Assembly (NCBI GenBank): GCA_035946615.1
Contig: DASYZB010000105.1
Span: forward strand, 124,001 to 188,000
DNA length: 64,000 nucleotides
DNA from: Verrucomicrobiia bacterium
GTDB lineage: Bacteria; Verrucomicrobiota; Verrucomicrobiia; Limisphaerales; UBA8199
Direction: 5' to 3'
The translations under genes and the position numbers were made by a program. Numbering within the stretch: position 1 is the first letter of the stretch; each line of letters starts with the position of its first letter. Below the pieces are notes generated by a model. The model was given only the letters and a program-made list of their open reading frames with translations, searched no databases and was not told where the DNA came from. Shown here piece after piece: positions 52,282 through 62,461 of this stretch.

Positions 52282-55200
52282 ATGAAGAACAACACCTTCA
52301 CCACTTGGGGGACCAGGCATAATATTATTTTGGCGATCGGAATGGTTGCTGGCGCGCTGGCAGGCAACCGTGCGCAGGCGACACCGTATGCCTCTGGTGT
52401 CACAAACAACTCTGGGGTCATCTCATTTTACCTCAATGAGGGGGGTGGCAACGTGACCGTCACGTACGAGGACGCCACGACCAATGCCAATTACAACGGC
52501 AGCGCCACCGGAACCAACCTGGCCAGCGGCGACTATACTTTCCAGCTAGGCAGCCACACCAGTTACTCGATTTCGGTTTATAAGGTGGGTTCCGGCGTCC
52601 CCACCCTCATTACCAATTCGTTTGCTTTCACGCCCCGCGGGATCGATGTGAATAAACGCCCGGCTTCCCCGTACTTTGGGCGGGTGTACGCCGCGGCGTC
52701 TTCCGATGGCGGTATTTACGTGATGAATCCCGACCTCACGCTCGCATTGCCGGGCGTTCACGCTGCCGGGGTGAGCTGGCAGAATAATGGCTTTAGTCCA
52801 TACCGGCTCTCCGTTGCAGAGGACGATTACCTCATGGTAGGAGACGCCTCTTATACTGGCGGGGCTAATGCCGGAAACGATGGTGTCTGGAGGCTCGACC
52901 CGAATGCCGCCAATGGTCAATTGTTCCTCGGACCACGCGGGGAAGCCAACGGTTTGGCAGCGGGCGTCTTCGCCACAGTCGAGTCAAGGCCTATCCTCAT
53001 CGGAAACCCGCAAAACGGTCCCGTGACCCTGATGCAGGTCGATGGTGATTTCCCTGCCGCAAACGGGCAGAATTCACTCCTCGTTTACAGCAATATCACC
53101 CTCGCTACATTGCCTTGGGAAACTCCGCCTGACATCCAGGGTCCCGAGATCGGACTCAATCTCTCCAGCCGGACGTTGGGGGGCAATTCGTACCCCGGCC
53201 TGCAAATAGGTCCAAACGGCTACATTTATGCGGGAACCTATCGGGAGAATTATTCCAATCCGCTTCTTCAGATTTACGCCTACGACCCCGCCAGCGGCGC
53301 CATTAACCCAATCTGGAATTCCCTCTATAATAACGGCACCGCTGACTATTTCCGCACGACTGTCAACGGCCTTACCCATGGGACGGTCGATATCGCTGTT
53401 TCGGCCGATGGCCGCTACGTGGTGGGCGTCAGCATTGATAATTGGTTTGTCATTTGCCCGCTGACCAATGGCATTCCCGATGTAGGGAATCTATTCGTCA
53501 ATACCCCCACTTCAACTTCCGGCAATGGCCGCGGAGTGGCATTTGATGCCGCCGATAACCTCTACTTGAGCAGTTCCGGCCTAGGACTTGTCCAGAGCTG
53601 GTCCCTGGGAATCACAACAATCGCCACCACGACCGGCAACGCTTCGGGTGGCACAGGATTTCAACTGGTCTTTCCCTCGACCGAGGTCAACGTGGTTGCC
53701 ACAACGAATTCCGCTTCCCAAGGTGGCGCCAACGGGCTTCCAGGAGTTCCTGTACCAGGCGCGTTTCTCATCACTCGAACGAATGCCAACAACGATTACA
53801 GCACGCCTGTGACAGTCAACTTCAGCCTGGGGGGGACCGCCAGCAACGGGGTCTATACCGTCTCGCCATCAACTATTATTCCGGCGAACGCCAATAACTC
53901 TGTCCTATTGCCACCGGGAGTCATCTTCACAAATATTATCATAACTCCCACCACCAACAATGTCCCGCGCCTGACGACAACGGTCGTGCTGACCCTCAAA
54001 GGCGGCCCGTCTTATTCCGTTCAACTGCCCTCCAGCGGCACGGTTTATATTCAGAACACCTCCAGCAATCAATTGGCCCTCACTGCCGGAGCGCCAACGA
54101 TGTATAAGGCCTTTTCCAATGATTTCGCATCTGTAACCATCACCCGCTTGGGCGACACAAACGTTCCGACCTACACCGTGCCAGCCTCAGCTTTCACTTA
54201 TTCGGGCACAGCCATCCCGAATACTGATTTCACGCCGCTGCCGCCCGTAACATTTAATCCCGGCGATATCACTCAAATCACCAACGCCTCCCCCCTCTCC
54301 AATGGAGTGCCGCCGATACATACCGATGATGCAGCTTACGTCGGTGATAAAAGCGTCAGCGTCGGCTTGCAAGCCGGGCCGGAATATATTGTCTCGGGGG
54401 CCAACTCGACTGTGTTGACGCTGATTGATAACGCAGATTTGGCGACTCCTGTCCTGTTTGCGGACCCCTTAACGGATGCCAACGACGCAGTACATTGGAA
54501 CGTTACCTACGGCACGGGCGACCAGCTCGATTATCCGGCCAACTATACGGTGGAGTTCGGCTATGATTTAACCTCAAGCAATCCCGAAAGCTCCAACAAC
54601 GGCCTGATCGGCTTGCCGCCAAGCGGCGCGACCAGGGCCTTGCGCATTACGTGCAACAAGAGCGCTTCCCAGACTTATGGCGGCGGAGTCAACGTCTATT
54701 ACACCAACCAGGTCTTCAGCGGCAACTATGCGGTGCGTTTCAATATGAATCTCCTTGAGGGCAGTGGGGTTTTTTCCGTCGAGGGAGCTATGTTTGGCAT
54801 CAACCACAATGGGTCTGAGACCAACTGGTGGCTGGGCAGCGGGACGCCCATCAACAACTCAGGTCCGTGGGCCAGCGATGGCGTGTGGTACTGGATTCAG
54901 GCCCCGCCCGGCGGCGCCGGCGGTTTCGGTTTCTCGGAGTTCGAAGAATATACCGGCGCAGGCGGTTCCCTGCCTAATACCGGCTGGACGCCGTTGGCCG
55001 CGGCCAGCGCCTCTACCTACAGGAACGTGTTCAAGAATGCTGTGTTCAGCGCGCCGGGCGGAATCTCAGGAGGCACCCCGGCCAATAACAGCCCTTTCAG
55101 CACGACTCCTGCCGATGATGCCTGGTCGGACGTTGAAATCAAACAGGTCAACAACACCGTTACGTTGACCATAGACAAAACACAGATTTTTTCCTACAAA

Positions 55201-55593
55201 AACACTACTCACTTCACAAATGGCTTCGTGATGTTCGGTTATGATTGTCCGATTGAGGGCGCATTTCAGCAATATGTCGGAACACCCGAGGCGGCGGCGT
55301 ACTTCTCGAACCTTCGGGTGGTCAGCTTGGCGGCGCCGGTTATCAGCAGCGTGAAAGATGCCATCAACGCCAACCAAAACAATGTCACGATCCTGTTCAG
55401 CAGCTTCGACAGCGATGATGTAGCCAGCTCCTTCGCCTTGCAGAGTTCCGGGACCAATGGGGTTACCGGGCCTTACGCCGATGTCAACTCCGCAGCCATC
55501 TCACAAGTGCTGACCAACAATGGGACGGCAATTTTCCTGGCCACTGCCAGCGCCACCAATACCGCTGAGTTCTATCGAATCCGGCACAAATAA
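52282..55593 (+). CDS. Large secreted protein with NHL/propeller-like and Calx-beta-like parts
   Basis: 1103 residues from ATG 52282; the signal peptide is [19 protein letters not shown]. Residues about 100-430 look like a beta-propeller ([60 protein letters not shown]). Residues about 470-730 contain two Calx-beta-like modules ([34 protein letters not shown]). A lectin-like jelly-roll domain of about 270 residues follows ([36 protein letters not shown]). The C-terminal 60 residues are again the short end domain. Probably extracellular or surface-bound; function unknown. Confidence 0.75.
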   Translation: MKNNTFTTWGTRHNIILAIGMVAGALAGNRAQATPYASGVTNNSGVISFYLNEGGGNVTVTYEDATTNANYNGSATGTNLASGDYTFQLGSHTSYSISVYKVGSGVPTLITNSFAFTPRGIDVNKRPASPYFGRVYAAASSDGGIYVMNPDLTLALPGVHAAGVSWQNNGFSPYRLSVAEDDYLMVGDASYTGGANAGNDGVWRLDPNAANGQLFLGPRGEANGLAAGVFATVESRPILIGNPQNGPVTLMQVDGDFPAANGQNSLLVYSNITLATLPWETPPDIQGPEIGLNLSSRTLGGNSYPGLQIGPNGYIYAGTYRENYSNPLLQIYAYDPASGAINPIWNSLYNNGTADYFRTTVNGLTHGTVDIAVSADGRYVVGVSIDNWFVICPLTNGIPDVGNLFVNTPTSTSGNGRGVAFDAADNLYLSSSGLGLVQSWSLGITTIATTTGNASGGTGFQLVFPSTEVNVVATTNSASQGGANGLPGVPVPGAFLITRTNANNDYSTPVTVNFSLGGTASNGVYTVSPSTIIPANANNSVLLPPGVIFTNIIITPTTNNVPRLTTTVVLTLKGGPSYSVQLPSSGTVYIQNTSSNQLALTAGAPTMYKAFSNDFASVTITRLGDTNVPTYTVPASAFTYSGTAIPNTDFTPLPPVTFNPGDITQITNASPLSNGVPPIHTDDAAYVGDKSVSVGLQAGPEYIVSGANSTVLTLIDNADLATPVLFADPLTDANDAVHWNVTYGTGDQLDYPANYTVEFGYDLTSSNPESSNNGLIGLPPSGATRALRITCNKSASQTYGGGVNVYYTNQVFSGNYAVRFNMNLLEGSGVFSVEGAMFGINHNGSETNWWLGSGTPINNSGPWASDGVWYWIQAPPGGAGGFGFSEFEEYTGAGGSLPNTGWTPLAAASASTYRNVFKNAVFSAPGGISGGTPANNSPFSTTPADDAWSDVEIKQVNNTVTLTIDKTQIFSYKNTTHFTNGFVMFGYDCPIEGAFQQYVGTPEAAAYFSNLRVVSLAAPVISSVKDAINANQNNVTILFSSFDSDDVASSFALQSSGTNGVTGPYADVNSAAISQVLTNNGTAIFLATASATNTAEFYRIRHK

Positions 55594-55696
55594 TGGCCAC
55601 CATAGCCAACGAGCCTGCGCTAATCCTGATTTGCGCAAAGGCGCAAAGCGTTGCACGTTGCTGGGCTGTTTTATGGCGGAAAGAGAAGCACCATTC

Positions 55697-56542
55697 ATGA
55701 GGCGCGCTCCTTGGAATTCAAAGCCGGCGTTCACGCTGATAGAATTGCTGGTGGTCATCGCCATCATCGCTATTCTGGCAGCGATGCTTCTGCCTGCGCT
55801 AAGCCGCGCCAAACGCAAAGCGCAGGAAGTCCAATGCATCAACAACCTCAAACAGCTCATTCTAGGGTGGCACGCCTATGCTCAGGATTGGGCTGACGTG
55901 ATGATGCCCAACGCCCCTCTGGGCGAACCCAATAACGAGTCCTGGTGCGGCGGCGGAAACGAAGACTGGAACCTGAACCAGTGGAACACCAATCGGAACA
56001 ATTATCTGCAGTGCCTCATGGCGCCTTACGTCGCCAATCAGTTGGGCGTTTATAAGTGCCCCGCTGATAATATTCCATCCGCCAACGGACCGCGCATCCG
56101 CACCTATTCGATGCAGAGCATGATGGGCAACGTCTATCCAAGCGTCAAGGCGACTGCCCAAAGCGATTGCCCCGGCTACACCGCTTACGTGCGGGCTACG
56201 CAGCTTATCGGCGTGTTAGGTCCCAGCGATGGGGTCATCTTTCTGGAAGAAAACATGTGCGGCATGAACGATGGCTGGCTGGAAGTCAGCCTACCCAGCG
56301 TGGTGTGGGCCGATGTGCCGGGCTCATACCACCTCTGGAATTGCGGGATGTCCTTCGGCGATGGCCATTGCGAGATGCACAAATGGCTTACCCCCTCACT
56401 AAAAATCCCTGTCCAGGCCGGCTATGGTTGGCCGGCCGGCAATGACCAAAGCCCCAAAGGGCCGCCGGGTCGGAATAATCCCGATTGGGTCTGGTGGCAG
56501 ACGCACGTGTCGGCGCCCGCCCAGTCAGGGTCAGGGCCTTAG
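55697..56542 (+). CDS. Prepilin-type protein with H-X9-DG C-terminal motif
   Basis: 281 residues. The N-terminus [20 protein letters not shown] is a type IV prepilin/type II secretion cleavage site followed by the hydrophobic helix. The C-terminal region contains [12 protein letters not shown], the H-X9-DG pattern of the processing-associated domain common in Planctomycetes and Verrucomicrobia. I chose ATG 55697, close to the cleavage site; ATG 55673 is also possible. Such proteins occur in many copies per genome in these phyla, and their function is unclear. It ends [11 protein letters not shown]. Confidence 0.85.
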   Translation: MRRAPWNSKPAFTLIELLVVIAIIAILAAMLLPALSRAKRKAQEVQCINNLKQLILGWHAYAQDWADVMMPNAPLGEPNNESWCGGGNEDWNLNQWNTNRNNYLQCLMAPYVANQLGVYKCPADNIPSANGPRIRTYSMQSMMGNVYPSVKATAQSDCPGYTAYVRATQLIGVLGPSDGVIFLEENMCGMNDGWLEVSLPSVVWADVPGSYHLWNCGMSFGDGHCEMHKWLTPSLKIPVQAGYGWPAGNDQSPKGPPGRNNPDWVWWQTHVSAPAQSGSGP

Positions 56543-56599
56543 TGACCGTCTCTCCGTCACGACCTGGGTCTGGGCCACCACGACGGATTGGACCTTCTG
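56531..56599 (-). pseudogene. Relic of ASPIC/UnbV protein C-terminus
   Basis: The minus strand reads [20 protein letters not shown] then RP and a stop. It aligns with the true end of the downstream gene, QKVEGVVVDQTQVVTEKGPG then QSP and stop; DNA identity is also high (CTCCGTCACGACCTGGGTCT occurs in both). It is a detached copy of the last about 22 codons, overlapping the pseudopilin's 3' end on the other strand. Confidence 0.6.
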
Positions 56600-56614
56600 T
56601 TAAAATGACCTTCG

Positions 56615-56980
56615 ATGAAAACGTTGCCAAAAATGGGGATCAGCCATGACCTTAACTCGCAGATTAACGAGGGCATGACGATTTCGGGCTTGTGCCAAGC
56701 CGACGTCATTCGGCAGGCGCTCCGAATTGGCCTGCCGCAGCTTGCCGCCCGATTTCAGCGGCCCCCTTGTGGCTGGAGGAGCGGATTCGCGAAGCGTAAT
56801 GCCTCAGTGACTACGGGGCTGCCGGCTGAAGCCGGCGTTCCGGACGCGCGGAACGCCGCCTTTAGGCGGCAGCGCCCGCCGTCGCTAACCGATTACCGCG
56901 AAGCTCTTGTTGAACGCGCCGAACCAACGACTCTGGAGCAATTTGAAAAGGGCATGAAGGCCATTGCTGATGGCCGCTAA
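56615..56980 (+). pseudogene. Ribbon-helix-helix-like (antitoxin-type) gene disrupted by a hairpin element
   Basis: The first 50 residues, MKTLPKMGISHDLNSQINEG, then QADVIRQALRIGLPQLAARF, look like a ribbon-helix-helix DNA-binding protein. The expected continuation PLWLEERIREA lies in a different frame (about 56764-56799) and ends at a TAA. The open frame instead runs through a triple-hairpin element and comes out with LTDYREALVERAEPTTLEQF, then GMKAIADGR. A frameshift plus insertion of the element is the simplest reading. A functional 121-residue fusion cannot be ruled out. No toxin gene is adjacent. The following gap to 57096 is featureless. Confidence 0.5.
56815..56880. repeat. Triple-hairpin interspersed element
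   Basis: There are three hairpins in a row. The first is GCCGGC-TGAA-GCCGGC at 56821-56836. The second pairs GCGTTCC with GGAACGC (56835-56841 and 56850-56856). The third is GCCGCC-TTTA-GGCGGC at 56855-56870. An alternative outer stem pairs GCTGCC with GGCAGC. It lies inside the ribbon-helix-helix frame. Confidence 0.8.
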
Positions 56981-57096
56981 GCTCCTTGTTCAGCCGGCCT
57001 AACCCGGATATTTCTCGACTTCGTGTCTCATTGACACCGACGCTCTAGCCCGGTGAACGGACTCGCTTTCTGCGTTTGAACTGTTTCAACGGATTG

Positions 57097-58980
57097 TCAG
57101 GGACTCTGGCCAGGTCCCTTCTCCGTCACGACCTGGGTCTGATCCACTACCACGCCTTCGACCTTCTGCTTGGCGCCCCCCGGCCATATGATCTCAACTT
57201 CATCGGGTTTTGTGGCATCGCCCAGGCCAATGGTCACGGGCAGCTCGGATTGGGAGAGATAGCTTCGGGTGGGCATCACCTGCCGCAAAAGAGTCTGACC
57301 GTTCACGCGGACCTTTACCCACGCGCCAATGGCATCGCGGTTGGATTTTGTTCCCACCAGTTTGAAGCGCAGCCAGTGATGGTGAAGGGCCTGGTCATTG
57401 CGCAACAGCACCGGCGGGCCGGCTATCTGGGTCAGCACCACGTCCAGGTCGCCGTCTCCGTCAATGTCCGCAAAGGCCGAGCCGCGCCCAACGATGGGCT
57501 TGAACAGGTCCGAGCCGCACTTGCCGGCAGGAACCGGGATGAAACACCCGCCGGGGCGGTCGCCGGCATTCCAGAATAATTGGGCCGGCTGGCGGTACTT
57601 CTGGCCTTGTTGGATTTTGCCGATTTCCTCTTCGAGATGGCCGTTGGCGGTCAGGAGGTCGAGCCGCCCGTCGAGGTCATAATCGAAGAAGAAAACACCG
57701 AACTTCAGCAGGAGCCGCCCCGCCGGGCCAATGCCTTCGGTGATGGCCTCATCGGCAAAGGACAGCGGCGCTTGTTGCGAAACATAGAGCGCTGACATTT
57801 CCGTGGCGAAATTCCCGATGGCGATGCCCAGCGCCCCGTCGTTGCGATAATGCGCCGCATCAATCCCCATCGCCCCGCGCGCGTGCCCGTAGCTGTCAAA
57901 CGCAACCCCGGACACGGCGCCAATCTCCTTGAACCTCCCATTCCGTTCGTTGTGGAAGACAAAATTCTGCACGGAATCATTGGCCACGACCAGGTCGATC
58001 CAGCCGTCGCCATCAAGGTCCACGGCCGCCACCCCAAGCGATTTGCCCGCCGGCACTCCGGTCACCGGGTTCTTTACCTGGATGCCGGCCTTTGCGGACA
58101 CATCGGTGAAATGGCCGTTGCCGTCATTATGATAAAGCGAACAAAATGAGCCTTCAAAATCGAAGGGTTCGCCATAGGCGCGCCCGACCCCGACGAGCTT
58201 GTAGCCGACCTGGATGTCAATATCGCGGGACCAGCGCACGTAATGGCACACGAACAAGTCGAGTTTCCCGTCATTATCATAATCAATCCACGCGCAACTG
58301 GTGCTCCAGTCCTGCATCGAGCCGCCTACCCCAGCCGTTGCGGTGACATCTTTGAACTTGCCATGCCCTTCATTGTGGAACAGGTGATCGCCACCAACGC
58401 ACGAGATGAACACGTCAGGCAGGCCGTCATTATCATAATCGCCAATCGCCACCCCCATCCCGTACAGGCTCACATCCAGGCCGGAACCGGCGGTGACATC
58501 GCTGAAGTGGCCGTGGCCGTCATTGTGATAGAGCGCCATGGTCGGCAGCGGCTTGCCCGCGGGGGCGTGCCCTGGCCAATAGGTTGAGTTGATGAAAAGC
58601 AGGTCCTGCTTGCCATCGTTATCGTAATCGAAGAACGCCACGCCGCCCCCCATCGTTTCCGGGAGCAGTTTCTCGCCGTAAGCCCCGTTGACATGCGTAA
58701 AGGTGATGCCACTGCTGGCGGTGATGTCCGTGAAGCGCGCCGCCGGGATTTCCCGTGTTGGAGATACGAGCGGTTCTGGCGCGGCCATCTTGCTCAACTT
58801 CGGCTGCTCTGCAACCGGCTTTCGGTGCAAACCCAAGTAGAGCGCGACGCCACCGGCGGCCAAAACCAACGCGGCCACAGCGGACCAGCGGAATGCGCGG
58901 CCAATGACGGCATCATCATAATGGGCCAGTTCTTCGGATTCCTCGGGCGGTTGGGAAGAAGGTTGTGGGTGCTCAATCAT
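57097..58980 (-). CDS. Membrane-anchored FG-GAP/VCBS repeat protein with ASPIC/UnbV domain (CRTAC1-like)
   Basis: 627 residues. A single anchor (WSAVAALVLAAGGVALYLGL) near residue 33 leaves the rest outside. A seven-bladed-type FG-GAP propeller carries calcium loops at FFDYDNDGKQDLLFINS, IGDYDNDGLPDVFISC, WIDYDNDGKLDLFVCH, VDLDGDGWIDLVVAND, FFDYDLDGRLDLLTANG and FADIDGDGDLDVVLTQ. The C-terminal 65 residues are ASPIC/UnbV (GAWVKVRVNGQTLLRQVMPT, then PDEVEIIWPGGAKQKVEGVV). The start overlaps the cytochrome stop as ATGA. The family often sits beside multiheme or TPR proteins but has no proven activity; a ligand- or protein-binding scaffold is inferred. Confidence 0.88.
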   Translation of the reverse strand: MIEHPQPSSQPPEESEELAHYDDAVIGRAFRWSAVAALVLAAGGVALYLGLHRKPVAEQPKLSKMAAPEPLVSPTREIPAARFTDITASSGITFTHVNGAYGEKLLPETMGGGVAFFDYDNDGKQDLLFINSTYWPGHAPAGKPLPTMALYHNDGHGHFSDVTAGSGLDVSLYGMGVAIGDYDNDGLPDVFISCVGGDHLFHNEGHGKFKDVTATAGVGGSMQDWSTSCAWIDYDNDGKLDLFVCHYVRWSRDIDIQVGYKLVGVGRAYGEPFDFEGSFCSLYHNDGNGHFTDVSAKAGIQVKNPVTGVPAGKSLGVAAVDLDGDGWIDLVVANDSVQNFVFHNERNGRFKEIGAVSGVAFDSYGHARGAMGIDAAHYRNDGALGIAIGNFATEMSALYVSQQAPLSFADEAITEGIGPAGRLLLKFGVFFFDYDLDGRLDLLTANGHLEEEIGKIQQGQKYRQPAQLFWNAGDRPGGCFIPVPAGKCGSDLFKPIVGRGSAFADIDGDGDLDVVLTQIAGPPVLLRNDQALHHHWLRFKLVGTKSNRDAIGAWVKVRVNGQTLLRQVMPTRSYLSQSELPVTIGLGDATKPDEVEIIWPGGAKQKVEGVVVDQTQVVTEKGPGQSP

Positions 58981-61766
58981 TGTAAAGGATAAATCACGAT
59001 GGCCTGCGCGGCGTGGTCGGCGGCTTTATTCGCCCGGCGCGCCATGCTGATGGCCCGGTCGGTGGCATTGTCATCAGGCCGAAACCGCTCATGGAGGCGG
59101 CGATGTTCCTCGGCCTGTTTTTCATCTCCCAAGGCTGCATAGATGAGCGCCAGGTTGTAATGGGTGGTGACGTTCTCCGAGTCGAGTGCCAGGGCGTTAT
59201 TGAACTGTTCCAGCGCCAGGCGCAGCCATTGCCGGTAGCGCTCGGGTTGCGCGCGGTCGGCCTTGGCGCGCTCGACGTACGTTTGGCCCAGCTCATTAAT
59301 CACTTCATAGTCTTTGGTGAAATCCAAATCACGCCGGTCCAACTCCGGGTAGCGGTCTTCGAGAATGCTGCGGTAATCCCCGATGGCTTTGTCCAGGAAC
59401 CCGTTGGCCTTGTCCACCTGGCCGTTGAGCCACGCCAGCGTCCAGCGCGGCGCCGGGGGCTGGAACTCCATCGCGCGTTGCAAAGCGGCCACCGCGTCGT
59501 CGAGCCGGCCTTCCTTGTAATACACCCGCGCCAGGTTTACCGGTCCGTCCGCGCGCCCCAGCTTCTCCACCTCCTCAAAGGCCTGCGCGGCTTGGATGAG
59601 TTCGCCTTTCTCGCTGCCCCGTTCGCCTTCCAAGAGCAAGCCGATGCCATAATCATTCCAGCGCTGCCACTCGGGGATGGCGGAGGGCGGGCAATCGGGA
59701 GTCTCGGATGAGCCCATCGGGAACGTGAGCGTGTCGGAGGCGATAGTGGTAATGGGTAAATCGTTCGTGACGGTGAAAGGCGCGCCGTTTGTGTAATGGC
59801 TGCCAAAGACATAATTCATATAAATGGTGTCGAACTTTCGATACTTCAGCCCAACTTCGACCTCGATCGGGTCACGCTGGTCTTGCGGAACAGTGAAGGC
59901 ATAGTGGACCACCTGGCCGGCGCCAGGCGGGATCTGGTGATTGTACAGCGGTGTGAAAATGTCCTGCGGATTGCGCCGGTCGATGCGATTGCCATCTTTA
60001 TCGAGCATGAACACATTCACGAAATGAGACCACGCATCGACTTCATTACAAGGGCCAAGCCCGCCACTGCTGCCGAGGAGCCGTGAACCGGCCCGTACTT
60101 TGGCATCGACCCAAATCTCATTGGAATCAACGGTGCCCTGGCTGAATGGATGTCCCACCGTGAGCGTGCGCAGAACCACTTCCAGCAGGTACTTGTGGCC
60201 GGGTTTGAGAGCCGGAACCTTCGGGCGCAACGGGGCTGTCAGCGGAGAATCAATTGCGCCGCCGTCTTTGATGCCGAAGATGTCCACACGCAACGTGCCC
60301 TTGAGAAACTGCTCTTCCCCCTTTTCTGCAACCTCATCCTTCAGGATATGCGCAATGCCGGTGTTGGCGCCGGGGAAGAAATGATTGTGCACCGTCAGCA
60401 CCTGGTTGGTCGCGCTCGGGTCGTTAAATCTCGCCGCAAAATCATCGGAAGGCATCAGGGGCATGTGGCAGGCGGCGCAGTTCTGCTTGGCCTTGTCCGG
60501 GTAATAAAAGCTGCGGGCGCCATGGCCCGAAACGCCGCTCAGCAGGTAGGTATCATAATGATTTTGGCCCCGGAGAAATTCCTTGTACTTGTTGAGTTCA
60601 TACGGGACGCTGACCTTGTGGCAGGTCGAGCAGAACTCGGCGGTTTTATGAAACGGTTTGAGGAAGGTCTTCTTGTGAAACTCGGGTTTGGCTTTGACTA
60701 GCGTGCGGTTGACATAACGCAGGAGCGGGTTGGAGCTAAAGGTGAATGGGTACAGGATCGGTTCCTCGATGGTGTAATCGGCGTTGCCCCGCGTGCTGTT
60801 GACGTGGGTGATCGAATGACAGGCAACGCACGTTATGCCGGCTTGTGACGTCGGGTCGTGCACGTCATCGAACTTGGGATTATCAAAGGCCCCGCTGAAA
60901 AAGGGCACCACATCATGGCACCCGGCGCACCAGCGCGCGGCGCGGACATTGCCATCGCGCTTGAGCGAGACCTGCCGCGTTTCACGCACGCTGAACAGGT
61001 AAGGCGGGTTGTTAAATGAACTGAAATGATGGGCGCTGTGAAACCAGGTCGTGTAGCTGTCCTTGTGGCATTCGAGACAGTATTCGTTGAGCATCATCGC
61101 CCGGGCGGGAATGAAATTGCCGGTGGCGGTGCGGGCGAGCGACGGATAAAAATATTTCTCTCCTTCTTTTGGGCCGGGGACATTCCATTTGCGGGGGTCA
61201 TGCGAATGGAGCACGACCATCGCCAGCACGACAACCGCCACCGCCCCGGCCCAGCCAATGCCCACACGCCATTTAATGCGCGGCCCGGCCAGCCGGTGCA
61301 GGATATAAAGCCACACGGCCAGCAACGGGGTGATCACATGCGCCCAGTAAAGGGGCGAGCGGACGCGCGGGTCCTTGATGACAAAAAAATCAAAGCGCAT
61401 CAGGGCGAGCCCGGTGAACAGGAGCGCCAGGCTGATGGCAAAGAGCGCATAACCCACCCGCACCGCCCGCCGATTCGGGCGATTGTACGCGTTCTTAATA
61501 TGGAAGGCCCCGAAGAATATGAACGGCGCCAGGAGCAACAGTCCCAGCGCCAGATGCGCCAGGAACATGCACTGGTAGAAATAATTCTGGTAGGTGATGC
61601 CCTTGACCCATTCCAAAAACGTAATGCTGGCCAGGTAAGCTGAATTGGCTCCCAGCAACGCCACCAACCCGAATATGAAATACAGAAGCAGACGCAGCCG
61701 CGGCCCGACGGCCCGCGCGTAGCGTTTGCGAGGCGCGTTTGTTTCATCCGCAGCATCGATGCTCAT
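58977..61766 (-). CDS. Five-heme membrane cytochrome c fused to TPR domain
   Basis: 929 residues from ATG 61766, which overlaps the ATPase stop as ATGA. Residues about 20-195 form about five membrane helices with histidines placed as in b-type cytochromes (FLAHLALGLLLLAPF, WAHVITPLLAVWLYILHRLA). Then come five CxxCH heme sites: CLECH, CAGCH, CVACH, CSTCH and CAACH. A beta-rich region (about 480-690) and a C-terminal TPR array from about 715 follow (VEKLGRADGPVNLARVYYKE, ALDSENVTTHYNLALIYAAL). It could pass electrons across the inner membrane to the periplasm. Its partner and redox substrate are unknown. Heme binding is well supported; b-heme is inference. Confidence 0.88.
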   Translation of the reverse strand: MSIDAADETNAPRKRYARAVGPRLRLLLYFIFGLVALLGANSAYLASITFLEWVKGITYQNYFYQCMFLAHLALGLLLLAPFIFFGAFHIKNAYNRPNRRAVRVGYALFAISLALLFTGLALMRFDFFVIKDPRVRSPLYWAHVITPLLAVWLYILHRLAGPRIKWRVGIGWAGAVAVVVLAMVVLHSHDPRKWNVPGPKEGEKYFYPSLARTATGNFIPARAMMLNEYCLECHKDSYTTWFHSAHHFSSFNNPPYLFSVRETRQVSLKRDGNVRAARWCAGCHDVVPFFSGAFDNPKFDDVHDPTSQAGITCVACHSITHVNSTRGNADYTIEEPILYPFTFSSNPLLRYVNRTLVKAKPEFHKKTFLKPFHKTAEFCSTCHKVSVPYELNKYKEFLRGQNHYDTYLLSGVSGHGARSFYYPDKAKQNCAACHMPLMPSDDFAARFNDPSATNQVLTVHNHFFPGANTGIAHILKDEVAEKGEEQFLKGTLRVDIFGIKDGGAIDSPLTAPLRPKVPALKPGHKYLLEVVLRTLTVGHPFSQGTVDSNEIWVDAKVRAGSRLLGSSGGLGPCNEVDAWSHFVNVFMLDKDGNRIDRRNPQDIFTPLYNHQIPPGAGQVVHYAFTVPQDQRDPIEVEVGLKYRKFDTIYMNYVFGSHYTNGAPFTVTNDLPITTIASDTLTFPMGSSETPDCPPSAIPEWQRWNDYGIGLLLEGERGSEKGELIQAAQAFEEVEKLGRADGPVNLARVYYKEGRLDDAVAALQRAMEFQPPAPRWTLAWLNGQVDKANGFLDKAIGDYRSILEDRYPELDRRDLDFTKDYEVINELGQTYVERAKADRAQPERYRQWLRLALEQFNNALALDSENVTTHYNLALIYAALGDEKQAEEHRRLHERFRPDDNATDRAISMARRANKAADHAAQAIVIYPLQ

Positions 61767-62461
61767 ACAACGGTGCAACACCGGATTCGACCATCGCTGA
61801 GTTCGATCTGTTGCTTGGCGGCGGCGGCCAACACCCCATTATGGGTCACAACGATGATAGTGAGGCCTTCCCGGTTCGATGCCTTAAAAAGGTCGATAAC
61901 CCCCTCTCCGGCGGTGTTGTCCAGATAGCCCGTCGGTTCGTCCGCGAGAACCAATGATGGTTGGTTCACCAGCGCCCGGGCAATGGCCGCGCGCTGCATC
62001 TCGCCCCCGGATAGCTCCTGTGGCCGGTGCTCGCGCCGATGCTCCAGCCCAACCTTGGCAAGCAGCTCATCCACACGATCATCCACCCTGCGCCCGGCAA
62101 AAAGAGCCGGCAAGGCAACGTTCTCCGCCACCGTTAGCGTGGGCACCAGACCGAAATGTTGGAATACAAAACCAATCGAGTCCCTGCGCAGACGTGTCCG
62201 CTCTCGCTCATTCAGGCCCTGCACGTGTCTGCCAAAGAGTTCCACTGAGCCCGAGGTGGGGGCGTCCAGGCAACCAATTAAGTTCAACAGGGTCGATTTG
62301 CCTGACCCGGATGGGCCAACGATCGCAACAAAATCCCCAGACGCGACTTCAAAGGTGACGTTCTGCAGGGCGTGTATTTCCTCACTGCCACGCTTATAGA
62401 CTTTGGTTAGTTCTTCAAGGGACACCGCCCGTCCATTCCCCGCGTGAGATGAGCCGCTCAT
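61763..62461 (-). CDS. LolD/MacB-type ABC transporter ATPase
   Basis: 232 residues from the ATG that overlaps the permease stop (ATGA at 62458-62461); a longer upstream frame is a shadow. Walker A is IVGPSGSGKSTLLNLI, the Q-loop is VFQHFGLVPTLTV, the signature is QELSGGEMQRAAIARAL, and Walker B is LVLADEPTGYLD followed by VVTHNG. The H-loop His is present, and the DEPTGxLD form is typical of the MacB/LolD/FtsE branch. These are mechanotransmission pumps acting on periplasmic or outer-membrane substrates rather than classical transporters. Confidence 0.93.
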   Translation of the reverse strand: MSGSSHAGNGRAVSLEELTKVYKRGSEEIHALQNVTFEVASGDFVAIVGPSGSGKSTLLNLIGCLDAPTSGSVELFGRHVQGLNERERTRLRRDSIGFVFQHFGLVPTLTVAENVALPALFAGRRVDDRVDELLAKVGLEHRREHRPQELSGGEMQRAAIARALVNQPSLVLADEPTGYLDNTAGEGVIDLFKASNREGLTIIVVTHNGVLAAAAKQQIELSDGRIRCCTVV

